64,000 bases of DNA from Adiantum capillus-veneris (GCA_014529385.2 CM043954.1:99693747-99757746); one strand, 5' to 3'. Counted from the stretch's first letter, positions 1 through 11,893 are shown. Notes: generated from the sequence alone by a model not told the origin. Translations and numbers: made by a program.

Positions 1-3000
1 GAAGAACTAGAAAAGCTTATCAAATGTGGGTTCATATATCATATTGAACACTCTGAATGGGTGTCTCCGATAGTTATCGTGCCAAAAAAGAATGGGAAAC
101 TCAGGGTGTGCGTGGAACTCAAAAAAGTTGATGCAGCTACTAGAAGAGACCATTACCCCCTACCATATTCCGAACATGTACTCGAAAGAGTTGCAGGCAA
201 GGAAGCTTATAGCTTTCTAGATGGGTACTCAGGCTACAACCAAATCACGATAGCGCTAGAGGACCAAGCTAAAACTGCCTTCATCACAGAATTTGGCGTG
301 TTTGCATTTCGTGTGATGATTTTTGGCTTAACAAATGCCCCTGCTACATTCCAACGATTAATAAACACTGCTTTTAAAGAATATTTGAGAGAGTTTTGTG
401 AAGCTTTCTTAGACGACCTTTGTGTTTACTCTTCTTGGAAAGAACATCTATCATGTTTGCGGAAGGTGTTTGAAAAGTGTAGGTTATATCGTATCTCATT
501 GAACCCGTTCAAATGCCAATTTTGGGTCAAGCATGGAGTTATTTTAGGGCATATAGTATCCAAGAATGGTATCTCAACCGATGAGAGCAAAATTAAAGTG
601 ATTCTAGAGTTACCACCACCAACCAATTAAAAGGGAGTTCAAAGGTTCATGGGACACGTGGGTTATTATCGACGGTTTATTTTATTTTTCGCTGAGATAG
701 CACGTCCCTTGTACAAGCTTCTCATTGAATTTAAATGGACTGAAGAGTGTGACCAGGCCTATGAACAATTGAAGAAAACACTAGCAAGTGCTCCGATTTT
801 AAGGACACCTAACTGGGATGTCATTTTCCATGTGCATATTGATGCATCAAACTTTGCTATTGGGTGTGTTCTCACTCAACCAGGAGAACATAAATTGGAC
901 TATCCCATTAGCTTTGCAAGCCGTCAATTGAACGACGCTGAAAGGAACTACACCACTACAGAGCGAGAAGGTTTGGCAATGATTTATGCAGTAAAGAAAT
1001 TTCGCTACTACCTTCTGGCAAACAAGTTTGTATTTTATGTGGACCATCAAGCGTTGCTGTATCTGGTAAACAAGCCATGCTCCACAGGAAGAATCACACG
1101 ATGGTTGTTAATTCTTTTGGAGTTTGATTTCACGATTGTAGTGAGACCCGGTAAAAGGCACGTCATGGCTGATCATTTGTCTCGCATACCCAATGGTGAA
1201 GCCCCTACAGGAGTTGATGATGAATTACCCGATACTTCCCTATTCATAGTTGAGACTATGCCTGAATGGAGTGAGAACATTGTTAACTTTTTAGTTAATG
1301 GTTTTCCACCCAAGGAACTTCGTAAGGATATCGCTCGAAGGCTAGTAAAAGAATGTGAACCCTATTGTTTGATTGCCGGAACTCTGTATAGATTAGGCAA
1401 GGATGATATTCTTAGGCGTTGTGCCCGCGAGGATGAATATTTGTATATCTTGCAAGAAGCACATATGGGCATAGCAGGAGGTCATTTTTCAGGAGACCTG
1501 ACTGCTAGAAAGGTGCTGCAATCAGGCTATTGGTGGCCAACTTTATTTAAGGATGCATCACTTTTTACAAAAGGGTGTGATGAGTGCCAACGTTACAAGA
1601 CCACACAGCGCAAAGACAGAATGCCCTTACATCCTATTAAAGTAACCCAACCATTTGAAAAATGGGGCTTAGACTTTGTAGGTCCAATTAGTCCCGCAGC
1701 TCGCAACACTCAATCTCGATATATTCTAGTTGCTACGGACTATGTAACAAAGTGGGCTGAAGCTAAGGATTCACAAAAAGCTGACGCGAGGACAACAGCT
1801 AAGTTTCTTTTTGAGAACATTATCACAAGATTTGGTTGCCCTTTTGAAATTTTTAGTGATAATGGTACCCATTTTATAAATGAGGTAATAAGAGAGCTTA
1901 CCACGACCTTTATGATATTCCACCATAAGTCTACACCTTATTACCCGCAAGCTAATGGACAAGCCGAGAGCACCAACAAGACTCTAATCTCTATTTTAAC
2001 CAAGACGGTAGAAGCTCATCCCACTGATTGGGATTTGAAGTTGACATCTGCTCTATGGGCTTATCGTACTGCTTATAAAGTGGCTATTAATTGTACGCCA
2101 TTCAAAATGGTATACGGCCAAGAAGCGGTTATGCCTTGGGAGTTTGTCATTCCTAGTCTTAGGGTAGCTTCGCAAGAAGGATGGAATGGTAACCCCTTAA
2201 CCGAGCGTTTGTTTATCTTAGAAAAACTAGACGAAGAGAGACAGTTGGCTGTGCAAAATGCTCTGGTGGAAAAGGATAGGAGAAAAAAGTGGTTTGATCG
2301 CCATGTGAAGGACAAGGACATCAAAGTTGGTGATAAAGTCCTTATGTATGGAGTATGTAAAGAGAAGAAAAAGTTGAAATATGCTGGTAAAGGACCATAT
2401 AGAGTATGTGAAATTACCCCACAAGGTACCCTTCGTGTGGAAACTCTTGATGGAGTTGAAACCATTGGATTCCTCAATGGGAGTAAATTCAAAAGATATT
2501 ATGATCCTTTAAGCCAAGAAGAACTACGGGCCATTCATCAAAAGAAGGCTGCCAAAGCACAAACCGAGTTAAACAAGATACAAGCTCAAGCTGAGGCTAA
2601 GGAGCGACAACAACGTATAAGACAAAAACGAGAGGCTAACCTTGGAGTCACAAATGCATTCCACGTGGAAATCGAAGAGGATGGGTTGGAGTCTGACACA
2701 CCTCTACGATACCCTATTGAGTTAAATAGTGCCTATGGAAAAGTGCTATATAACGCCTTATTGGACATGGGTGCTAAATATAATCTGCTATCCTATGGGG
2801 TGTGGTGTCAGTTAGGGAAGCCACCTCTATCTGAGAGTATTATCCAAGTCAAGGGTGTCAACAAGAAAAAAACTATGGTTTTTGGAATCTGGCACACTTC
2901 TGTCAGTTATGACAATGGAATTGTAGCTCAAGACTTTTTGGTCATGCCTACTGGAACTATGGAGGGTAATATAAACCTAGGCCGCACGTGGATGATAGCC

Positions 3001-3879
3001 ACCAAATGCACTATTGATTGGGGGACTGGGGGTGTTACAACGCAAAAACCAACTCTTAGCCCTACCACTCAAGCCATAGTCCCTGAGATATTGCCTAAGG
3101 AAATAAAACCCAAGACATTGCATGTCTAGGAGGTTGAACCATACGTCCCCATAGCCCAACTCTCTAGAGCTTCAACTGATGTAGTTGAAAGAAAGCTTGA
3201 GACACACAAGAACCATCCTAATATAACAGAGAAAACATACAAGTGGGTCCCTAAAGTCTCTGTAGTGAGCATGGTTGATGCAAAAAAACGGAAACCTAGT
3301 AAGAACCATCCCACTCACTCCAAGAAATGTAAAGAAACGCTGCGTTGGATTCCTAAACGACTATTGGAAGCCCAAGGATACTATGAAGGAAATGATCAAA
3401 TCTGGGTGCCCAAACGTAAAGTGTACTCTTACCTGTCACCTGGCCCATGTAAACCCAATCCTGTGGCTCCAAAACAAATTGAAAATCGCGGAAAGGAAAA
3501 AATCATGGAATGTTACACACCCGATCTAGAGCTAGTTTGGGTACCAAAGAAAGAACGATTTGTTCCACCTAGCTCAGGAACAGGGAAATCAAATGAAGCT
3601 TCTTGCTCTTCATGTAGTTCCTATACGCAAATAGAACCTTCGACACAACCTCCACCTACCACTGTACATATCCATACAAGCACGAAAGAGTTTGCACCTC
3701 CCGGGGTAAGTTCACCACCTACAACAACGTTGCAAATAAAATCATGGGAGAGTACCTTACCACCCTTGCAACTAGATGAAACACATAGGGCGGTCGAAAA
3801 CTATTGGTTAAAACCTTCACCCATAACAACTTGGAACAATTGGTTTCAAAAGGTGACGACCTCATTCCAAAAGGTATGA
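1..3879 (+). pseudogene. Ty3/gypsy pol, 5'-truncated by window edge (element Gy-A)
   Basis: Polyprotein of an LTR retrotransposon: copies element RNA to DNA and integrates it. One frame runs from base 1 to 3879, broken only by TAA at 628 and TAG at 3127. In order: reverse transcriptase with intact FLDDL (Asp pair at 412-417); RNase H (HIDAS near 840, VDHQALLYL near 1050, ADHLSR near 1170); integrase zinc domain (GGH near 1480, CDEC near 1580); integrase core (DFVGP near 1675, SDNGTHF near 1855, PQANGQAE near 1950). Past integrase lies an aspartic-protease-like domain (LLDMGA, Asp at 2764-2766; LGRTW near 2980; IDW near 3015) and a basic tail with four W-V/I-P-K motifs. Closest to the plant Tat/Athila side of Ty3/gypsy; no chromodomain. 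Gag and first protease would lie left of the window. Confidence 0.9.
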
Positions 3880-3886
3880 TCTACCC

Positions 3887-3900
3887 AAGGAAGGGGGGAG
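3887..3900 (+). other. purine tract after pol (possible internal PPT)
   Basis: Pure A/G run of 14 bases directly before TGTTTGC, 8 bases after the pol stop. It looks like a polypurine tract that primes plus-strand DNA. A second tract at 5788-5802 fits the real LTR border better, so this may be an internal tract; alternatively 3901 is itself an LTR start. Confidence 0.45.
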
Positions 3901-3978
3901 TGTTTGCTAACACCAATCATTCACTTGCTCCCCTCTCAACCTTCCTCCCTGACCTCTCAATTCCAATCTTAGGGAATG

Positions 3979-3988
3979 TATATATATA
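3979..3988 (+). promoter_or_regulatory. TATA-like box upstream of 3' ORF
   Basis: TATATATATA lies 171 bases before the ATG of the 4160 ORF and 79 bases after the purine tract. It could drive a separate 3' transcript or be an LTR promoter. Confidence 0.4.
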
Positions 3989-4159
3989 GCCTTATACTCA
4001 CAAAAAACAAAAATAGTAAAGAGCAAGAGCGACTAGCAACGAGAGAGCACCCTATCAGATCTTACATATAAGTCTAAATTCACCGTGTCAATTCAAACAA
4101 CACACAAAAACAACTCTTATGTTTTAAAGGCCTAACCAAATCTACCTGTCTTGTCAAAA

Positions 4160-4582
4160 ATGGCTACTTCACCAGAGGCATGCACTTCTATTTTTGATGA
4201 AAGGTACCCTTTGTCTTTTCCTCAAGTGTTCTACGTATGCTACCCTATACTTTCTTGCGAATGGGATTTGATAGAGAGCCTTGCATGTGAGAGAAATTTT
4301 GAGGAGTTAGAATGGCTGTTACGTCTATGGCTAACTAGTGATCCCTACCCAGTAGCGAATGTGTCTCCAATGGCACATGCTTATTCTTTTGCACAAGATG
4401 AGTATCCACGCATCGCGAGGTTCTTGATTAGCATGCTTGCACAAGAGGATGATGAAGAGGAACTAATAGAGACCGAGGAAGACTATGGCCTCACGGACAA
4501 CGATTTTATTTATCTAGATGATGAGGATAGAGGCCTAGCCTTAGGGTGGCCACCCGGTTTATATAATATCCTCTTTCCTTGA
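4160..4582 (+). CDS. hypothetical acidic 140-aa protein, 3' ORF of Gy-A
   Basis: I do not recognise this protein. The first ATG of the frame is at 4160, in the context TCAAAAATGGCT; a longer open frame from 4151 has no ATG. The N-terminal half is hydrophobic and aromatic (around residues 15-60, with LSCEWDLIE and LEWLLRLW). The C-terminal third is strongly acidic (DDEEELIETEED, then YLDDEDRG). There is no clear signal peptide or transmembrane run. It lies between two purine tracts downstream of pol, the position of env-like or accessory ORFs in Athila/Tat-type elements, but shows no envelope feature. It may be a real accessory ORF of Gy-A or a captured fragment. Confidence 0.5.
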   Translation: MATSPEACTSIFDERYPLSFPQVFYVCYPILSCEWDLIESLACERNFEELEWLLRLWLTSDPYPVANVSPMAHAYSFAQDEYPRIARFLISMLAQEDDEEELIETEEDYGLTDNDFIYLDDEDRGLALGWPPGLYNILFP

Positions 4583-5787
4583 TTCTAAAAGGGGTGACAG
4601 ATAGGTAGGTTAGGGGTCTAGATTGTGTTTTGAGTTTGTTTTTTAGGAGTTTTAATTTTTCACACTGACATGCCTCCTAGAGGTATAGTGCCTGTTTTTG
4701 GATGTGTTAGGTAGGACTTATATGGATCTCCATCCACATGGCTGAGGACATCTGCTTCAACGAAATGAGCCACTCCATACCTCCAGGTGTACTACTTTCC
4801 ATGATTTATGTTGGTGGATATGTGTAATTGCTAATAATGATTTTTCATTCTTTGTTTGAGTGCAATAGTTATGATTGTTATCTGCCATTATAGATGTATA
4901 AATTTGTCTTTGCTTAAGTTGATTGAACTCCAGTTTAATCTTATGGATGAGCCTGGAGATTAGGAGACCGTGACTTTAGGTTAACTCATTTACTTGACCA
5001 CTAGGCCTAGCTAATAAAATTATCCGAGTATTTGAGACCTTAGGAATGTTTTAGGCAGAGAAAGGCTTGCTCACTCAAACAACCAAAAACACTAGTGCGA
5101 ATACCAAGGAAATGGAAGGAAAAAAAAAAAAAAAACATAAGTGCCACAAATGAAAAATCTTACGCTGGAAGAGAAATCCTGGCTTGAATTGGTACTTCAC
5201 TCACATGTATTGTCTATGGTACTAGAGCCCTAGAGGTTCCCAGTGTGGGCGCTTTTCCTTGAGAAGAAAAAAACCCTGGACATACAAAATAAGCACACAC
5301 GTCACATGATTGTGACCCAAAGTAAAAAAGTATTAAAAAAAATAAAAAATCAAAAGACCTCCATTGAGCTTACAGTTAACATTTCAAGCTTTTGTTTGCA
5401 GTTGTGAGAGCAAGTTGGCTAATCAAAGCTGAAAAGCATAATTAGGGAATCTTGCATTTAGATAATCTTCTTAGCTTAGCTAGTACTAGAGTAGTTTTTT
5501 TAACCTTAGTCATAGCTAACTAATTGATAGACTCACCCATAAGCTCAAAACTCTTGATTAATTAATTTACTCAAAGTGCAATTTATTTGTCCTTAATGGC
5601 AGTCTAACATTTCATAAATCTTGCATTTACTCATTTCCACATGTACTTTACATTCCCCTCATGATTTATGGCAATATAATTCCGCTTGCAAAAACAGTGA
5701 CTTTGCCTTGCAGATTCAAATCTAGATGCTCTACAACATGGACATACCAAGCTTCAACTCAATAGCTTCCGAGGACGGAATCTACAT
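4583..5787. other. AT-rich spacer, no gene seen
   Basis: No coding frame of note. Contains an A-run at about 5119-5135 and several pyrimidine-AG sites. Probably the 3' untranslated region of Gy-A leading to the PPT. Confidence 0.5.
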
Positions 5788-5802
5788 CAGGAAGGGGGGC
5801 AA
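5788..5802 (+). other. polypurine tract
   Basis: CAGGAAGGGGGGCAA sits directly before TGTTAACC, the standard arrangement at a 3' LTR border of a plus-strand LTR retrotransposon. Confidence 0.6.
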
Positions 5803-6112
5803 TGTTAACCCTCGTGGCTCACGGACACCCTATCGCCTACGACGGACACTGTAACCGTATTGTTTATTTAAGTAGAGTTAGGCATCGGGCTTGTCGGTCC
5901 AATAGGGAAAGGTAGAGTGATCGCCGATGAGAGGCGCACTCTAACACGAACATGCTAGGGTTAGTTGGCTAAGCATGGGCGCCCAAGTGTGAATGGGGTG
6001 AGCTCACATAAAAGCCAATTAAACCTAAAATTGAGTCATTCTCTCATTGTGCAATAGAAGCTGCTCTTGCTCCATCTCCACCTTCTCCTTCACCATCTCC
6101 TTGTGTGTGTGC

Positions 6113-6183
<71 letters not shown>

Positions 6184-6320
6184 TGAGAGTGTGTGTGCGA
6201 TCGAGCGTTGCGGCGGCACGACGGCGGCGAGGTGGTTGAGCGCGGCGTAGCGGCGTCTCCCTCTTCTTCGCGGCGAGGAATCCTCTACGGTAGGAGCATA
6301 AGGCGGTGAGTGACACACCA
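5803..6320 (+). mobile_element. putative 3' LTR of Gy-A
   Basis: Starts TGTTAACC just after the polypurine tract and may end near GTGAGTGACACA. It carries a TATTTAAG promoter-like site near 5863, a GA microsatellite, and a GC-rich end. The 5' copy is outside the window, so both borders, especially the right one, are approximate. Confidence 0.45.
6117..6181 (+). repeat. (GA)n microsatellite
   Basis: About 32 uninterrupted GA units inside the putative LTR. Long Ser-Leu frames read through it are artefacts. Confidence 0.95.
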
Positions 6321-6347
6321 TTGCCCTCTTTGAGCTTACTAGTTAAA

Positions 6348-6975
6348 CTAGTTGTGTGCTTGGAGCCGTCTGCGGCTCGTACACGGTGTATCGACAAGTC
6401 CCTTGCTTCGACAGTGCGGCAAGGAGCGCACACTATCCTTCTCATTAGTAGGTAGAAATTCCTTCCTGAAGACAGTCTCAAGAGCTGCCCAAGTCTGTGG
6501 TAGGATGCCCTTCTCCTTGAGAGACATCCACCATTTGTAGGCCTTGCCGTCCAAAGTCATACTTGTCTGCAACGCCTTGGCTGCATCCGGGGTACGTCGA
6601 AGGTCATGAATACCATCCCACTTACTGAGAAAAATATTCACGGTGTCCTTGTTTCGCTCACGCTCTTCTCCCCAAAAAATTGGTGGCTTTGTATTTTTCA
6701 ACAAATCGTCCACCTCTTTTTGGGTCAGAGAGTGCAGCGATTCTGGAGGAGGGCCTTGCCCGGCACCTGGCCCTTGGCTTGGTGTGGAGCCGTGCTCCTG
6801 ATTTTGCTGACCAGCAGGGCCCTTGGCCTGCTGTCGCATATGCTACTTAATCAAATCGGATAATGCTGTGACATTCTGATTTAATTGTGCAAAATTCGTT
6901 TCAAGCACAGTCATGCGTGTTTGCAATGCACGAAAATCTTGCATGTCTAGCAACTCATACGCATCGTCTGTCTCG
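6348..6975 (-). pseudogene. gypsy-type gag fragment
   Basis: Capsid-region fragment of an LTR retrotransposon gag. Reading right to left, an N-terminal helix-like stretch (ALQTRMTVLE, LNQNVTALSDLIK) is followed by one in-frame TAG, a Gln/Pro-rich linker, then a Retrotrans_gag-type core: PPIFWGEE, FLSKWDGI, KALQTSMTLDGKAYKWW, FRKEFLPTNEKD. The usual continuation is lost past FLPTNEKD, near 6420, so the 3' side is truncated or frameshifted. The primer site at 7983-7994 on the same strand fits as its 5' signal. Pol is absent; the left part was probably removed or displaced when Gy-A arrived. Confidence 0.75.
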
Positions 6976-7982
6976 CCATTGTGGCACGATTACCCTCCGT
7001 GAGAGAAACTGTCCACGTGGCATCGATAGACGAAACGTGTGCGGATTGCTCCCAATCGAATGCATGATTCATATCTATGTCCGAATCCATGCCGTGGATG
7101 TACTGTGCGAGAAAAGAAAGGAGAATACCTGAATTCCAAAGAGCTCGTAGCCGTATGCGATAAGGAACCGTATAATTATGCCTTTGAGAAGAAAGAACGC
7201 CGACTTCGAAAGAGAAGTTCAATCCAAGACCACTACCAGCTTGACAACAACGAGCAAAATGTCAGAGGATGATTCACTCGAAAGCACGGAGCAAATTCGA
7301 GTTGCGAATAGTCTGGTTTGTGTCGTATGCAATACACCAGATAGACTTCAAAGTTGTCGACAATTTGGGCAACCGATGAGGAAGTTGAAACATAAAGCAA
7401 TGGAGAGTCACTGCCGATTTGGTTTGCAGCGTATGCAACCACCAAATCGGTTGAAGCTTGGTGACCAATTTGCAGTTTGTCAAAGCTTCAAAAGCCGAGC
7501 TGCAACAAATTTCAGACTGCTGAATTTGCACGAATCAAGAACAATGGTGCTTGATTGTACCAAGCAAAACGGAGAGCCGAATAAACTAGCAAAGAGAGTG
7601 GAGTTGAGGTTTTCCGATGCTTTTCACCCCAACTGCATGGGAGCCTCCCTTTGGCAAGGCCACTAAGTGTGGCTAGGGCTTTTTTTTTTAATAATTTTTT
7701 TTTGACGAAAATACTCTGCAAATAGGGCCATCGACAGCGCGTGGCAAAGAAGACGATGGAGCTCACTATGCAGCAGTCCTTTGGGGGCGGGCCAAGCACG
7801 AAAAATCCCTGGTTTTGCCTTGCGCTCCAATTGAGCCTAACCACAGCCGATTTGGTGCAGGTCGAAACACGCCTCGTCCTCGACTTAGAGCTTCTGCACA
7901 CGTCGTTTTCGGCTTCTCCTCCCTTTGAGGTTGCATGCAACATGCATCCAAAAAACAGAACGTGCCCTCAGTTCTAAGTTTA
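6976..7982 (-). other. leader of minus-strand gypsy remnant
   Basis: Lies between the primer-binding site and gag. No protein frame is convincing. Contains an A/T homopolymer patch near 7680-7700. Confidence 0.4.
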
Positions 7983-7994
7983 GCTCTGATACCA
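7983..7994 (-). other. primer-binding site, initiator Met tRNA
   Basis: Reverse complement reads TGGTATCAGAGC, the standard plant initiator-Met primer site. It places the 5' LTR of this remnant to the right. Confidence 0.7.
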
Positions 7995-8133
7995 ATCTCA
8001 AACCAACGGACTGCCAGACCCGGTCCATCTGCCCAACCTCCCTTTTATAGTCTTCCAGCCTGCTTGAACCCGTTCCCACTGGCAGTCGGCCCCTGGCCGA
8101 GTCCGTGACCCCATTGGTTTGGCCCTTAGCCTG

Positions 8134-8138
<5 letters not shown>
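7995..8138 (-). mobile_element. probable 5' LTR end of the minus-strand remnant
   Basis: Directly right of the primer site. On the minus strand it has CTATAAAAGG (TATA box, plus 8043-8050). No partner LTR and no clean CA end, so the limits are uncertain. Confidence 0.4.

Positions 8139-8200
<62 letters not shown>
8139..8200 (+). repeat. (TC)n microsatellite
   Basis: About 31 uninterrupted TC units. Confidence 0.95.
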
Positions 8201-8203
<3 letters not shown>

Positions 8204-8307
8204 CCTCGTATCAGATTCACCATGGCGTAATTGTTTGGTCTCATAGGTCATTATAGCATTTAGAAGATGCTAATTTAACATTTTAGTTCATTTCATTTCA
8301 TTTCTAT

Positions 8308-8340
<33 letters not shown>

Positions 8341-8460
8341 CACTCGTGCGCGTGCAAACCACATATCAGATTCACCATGGTGTAATTTCTTGGTCTCATA
8401 GTAGGTCATTTCTCATTTTAGAATTTAGAAGATGTGAATATAACATTCCATGTGTTTCAA
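8201..8460 (+). repeat. two copies of a microsatellite-linked repeat unit
   Basis: Two diverged units of about 95 bp share GTATCAGATTCACCATGG, then GGTCTCATAG..GTCATT and TTTAGAAGATG. They are separated by a TG/CG microsatellite (8306-8340). Three more copies lie at 11966-12362, beyond the LINE. Confidence 0.75.
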
Positions 8461-8599
8461 GGCATATGAGGAGAGAAATAAGAAAAACAAGGAGATCTCT
8501 CATGAAGAAAATGTCGCCAAGGAGGACGTAAGTCTATCGAGCAAATATGAATACGCGACAAATGAGGCCGAAATACAATTGAAACTATGCTTACCCATG

Positions 8600-9396
8600 T
8601 AATGCAAGAGTTGGCATAGATGAACTAACAAGCAAAGCTGATGTCGTGCTTCTTGTTGGAATTTGGGAGCATGATACACAAAAGATCAACAGATTGGAGG
8701 ATTATAATGTACATTCATTGATGTGATCAAAGAATCTCAAGCAACGAAGAGGGCAAGGAGGGGTAGCAGTATGGCTAAGAAAGGATTGGAAGATTTTGCA
8801 TCAATTGTGAAAGATGACAAGCACAAACTTTATGTATGGCTGAAAATTATGACACCAAAAAGAGCATCCATTTTTGTAGTCATTTGCTACATTCTCATCA
8901 TGATTCTCCTTTTTATGCTTACATAAATCAACCATTTTTTGATTTAGAGGAGGACATTGCTTATTTTAAAGTTAAAGGTGATGTTAGTGTCTTTGGAGAT
9001 ATGAATGCTCGCACAAAAACATTGCAACATGATACTCAACAATTTAATATGCCATACATTTCAAGGGCGTTGGAGGAAGTTCCCTTGTATGATCATACTT
9101 CAATGAATGAGAAAGATCCGCTTCACGATGGAAAGTTACTTTTATACATGTGCAATAGCACGGGTATGGTCATTGCCAATGGTGTATCTTTGTGGAGTGG
9201 AACCAATGGATTTATATGTAGAAACCATAATGGGGATATTGTGATTGATTATATACTACTCTCCGAAGCCATCATGTATTGCATAAAGAGTTTTATGCTT
9301 AGTCAATGAACCCCAGAATCAAACCATCGAACCTTATGTATTGAACTTACATGTGGAGAAGCAACTAACCATGATAATCTTAGGAAAAGGAAAGAG
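8600..9396 (+). pseudogene. LINE endonuclease domain, broken
   Basis: Apurinic-type endonuclease that would nick the target for first-strand priming. Pieces in different frames resemble the family: DVVLLVGIW, then RRGQGGVAVWLRKDW, then FGDMNARTKT (near 9000), LWSGTNGFI and DIVIDYILLS (near 9240). Several frameshifts separate them and the usual SDH motif is altered, so it is inactive. 9397-9736 continues as short coding-like pieces toward the RT. Confidence 0.7.
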
Positions 9397-10035
9397 ATGT
9401 TATCACTATGTATGGATTTCGAAAGGGCACCAATGTACACTGAAATGGTTGAGCAAAAGTTATGGATGACAAAGCTTCAACATGATGCACCATTGGAAAC
9501 TAAATGGGAAGCTTTCAAGAAAGTTATTTGTTCTTGTCATAAAGCATGTCCATGGTGTCAACAAAGATATATCACGCAAAAGGTGGTTTGATAAAGAATT
9601 TCAAGGTGCTCAAAAGTGCTTGATAAAGCTTGATGCAACTATGAACAAAGACAACTATCAAAATCATTTGCATACATACAAGGCATTGATTCAAAAGAAG
9701 AGAATAAGATGGGAAGTAAAGCATCAGTTTTTTTAAGTTCAAAGAAAAGACACGTATGTGTGGAAGATTTTGGAGAAACTTGAGGGGCAAGTGGGTTGAG
9801 AGTTTTGGTAACTTGAATCTTGTGGATATGTACACACATTGTAGATGACTATATGAGCAACCAAATGCTGAAAAAATGCCATTCTATGGTTCACTCCTAT
9901 GTATGCCCTCTTTCTTTATTATTGACGAAGTGTGCGGTCGGCTTGAAAAGTTGGCCACTCGCAAAGTGGGAGATCTTCAAAGTATCAAGCTAGAAATGAT
10001 TAAATTAATAGGAGATTTTACACATGAGTTGATGT

Positions 10036-11643
10036 GTGATATGTTCAACCTTGCACTTCAACATGGTATGCGCGCCTTGTGATTGGAGTACTAATTGGGT
10101 CAAGACTTTTCATAAAGGAGGGGATGTAAAGAATGTAAATAACTACCGAACTATAATGATTGGGTCTCTTATGGAAAAGTTGTTTGGGTGCATAATGGAG
10201 ATAAAATTGAGTGATTGGGCTGAACAGAATGGCAAGCGGCAAAAGGACAAGCGAGTTTTCATTGATGCCATTGCACCATTGATCATCTTGTTACTCTTCG
10301 TGTTCTCATGGAGAAAAGTCGGTTGAAAGGCAAACGATTGTATTTTTGCTTTGTGGAATTTAAAAAAACCTTTGATATGATTCCACATAACAATTTGTGG
10401 ATAAGGATGGAAGAGATCCAAGTGCCAAGTGAGTTTATGCTTGCGGTTTCTCGAATCTATGAGAAGGTGATGTGTCAATTGCGCATGGGAAGAGGAATTT
10501 CAAAAAAAATTGCAAGCGCTATTGGGGTTAAACAAGGATGTTCTTTGTCACCGACTCTCTTTGGTCTACTCATCAAACAATTGGATCAAATGGTACTTAA
10601 CGTTATGCAAAAGGAAGGCATTGAAGAGGTCACTATTTGCAATGTGTAATCATGCTTTTGTTGTATGTGGATGATGTAGTGCTTCTAACAACACTTTAGA
10701 GGACTCACAAAAGCTTATGGTTGTCCTTGAGAACTTTTCCTTGCATAGTGGGTTGATTGTGAATAAAACCAAAACAAAGGTTATGCTTGTGAAAACCAAC
10801 CATAAGGAGAAGCCATGCATTGTGTACAACAATGAGACACTTGAAGTTGTTGAGAGCTTTAAGTACCTTAGCCTTGAGGTTCCAGCCAATGACAAGTGGC
10901 ATGAATGTGCTATGCATCGTTTGGAAGTCGGGAAGAGAGCATATCATGCATGTGAGAACATGTGTAATACGGGAAACTTCAAGTGTTGGGTTCTCAAGAA
11001 GTACCTTTTTGACACATTGGTGACACCAGTTCTTCTTTATGGAGTTGAAGTGTGGGGTGGGAGCATCTCAAATTCTACTTGAAAAGAGTTTGAGAATGTT
11101 CAAAAGTGTTTTCTTACAAACTTTCTCCAAGTTAAGACACAAATATAATATATGCTACGACTTTTTGGGTCGGGATCTCTTCCAATTGAGGTTATGAGCA
11201 TGGAAAGGTTTGTGGAATTCATCATAAAGATGCGTCAAAACCCCTCACTTCCACTTCCTACAATTGCATGGGAAGCAAGCAAAAAAGTTCAAAAGACGCA
11301 TAAAAGCAAGATCTTGAGCATGGTATGGATGCAAGATATAAAGAAGTGGTTTGGAAGATGGGTTGCATTACACTTGCTACATGATGCCTCAATAGACTCC
11401 CAAGTGAATGAAGCTTTTCTAAAATGCCAATGTGTTACGGCTTGGGAGAAATCCGGTGGGTCGTGCTTCATACATTACACCACCTCTATTTTCCCAACTA
11501 CAAAACCATGTTCTTTATTGAAAGAGAAAAATGTACTCACTATCACAGCCATTCAACTTAGCTCCCACTCCCTTCAATGTGAGACAGGCGTTGGGGCAAT
11601 GGAGAAGAGTCAAATTGAGTGTGCACATTATGCCACTTTGTAA
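10036..11643 (+). pseudogene. LINE reverse transcriptase and C-terminal region, broken
   Basis: Recognisable RT blocks: VNNYRTIMIGSLMEKLF (near 10135), CFVEFKKTFDMIPH (near 10345), GVKQGCSLSPTLFGLLI (near 10525) and LLYVDDVVLL (YVDD at 10664-10675). The first catalytic Asp of the palm motif appears as Glu (VEF). Downstream, GLIVNKTKTKVML, VESFKYLSLEVP and LLYGVEVWG match the thumb and connection part of plant LINEs. A last frame (11152-11643) resembles the distal end (SLPIEVMSMERFVEFI). At least three frame changes. Confidence 0.8.
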
Positions 11644-11650
11644 TTTTGAG

Positions 11651-11893
11651 AGTCGAAGTATCACACATTACTAGAGTGCTCAGATTTTGGTCACATCTAA
11701 ACTTGCTTCCCTCACATTTTCAACCATGACTTAGACCTACACACTTTCCTCTCCCAACAATAGTGTGGGCTCTCCATTGCTACTCTCATCACCACAATTT
11801 TGGAGCATCGATAATCACTCATCAGCCACACACATACTACATCACATGTAACTTTGGTCCCATAGGTCATGTTTGATCTCCGAGGACGATAAT

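Larger units (their letters stand above)
8530..11650 (+). mobile_element. decayed LINE (non-LTR retrotransposon)
   Basis: Endonuclease, reverse transcriptase and C-terminal segments appear in the right order on the plus strand with many frameshifts and stops. No clear poly-A tail or target duplication can be read, so borders are approximate. The same repeat unit is found on both sides (8201-8460 and 11966-12362). Confidence 0.8.

Noticed and set aside
3901-5787. A 1.9-kb LTR starting at TGTTTGC
   Set aside because: Possible, but no matching end or partner is visible and a second purine tract followed by TGTTAACC at 5803 is a better LTR border. Kept only as an alternative.
6025-6481. Ser-Leu-rich proteins on the minus strand
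   Set aside because: They are translations of the GA microsatellite; similar artefacts at 8139, 11899 and 15803.
7512-7943. A Cys/Arg-rich protein on the minus strand
   Set aside because: Competing frames on both strands are equally open and none resembles a protein family; it lies in a retroelement leader.
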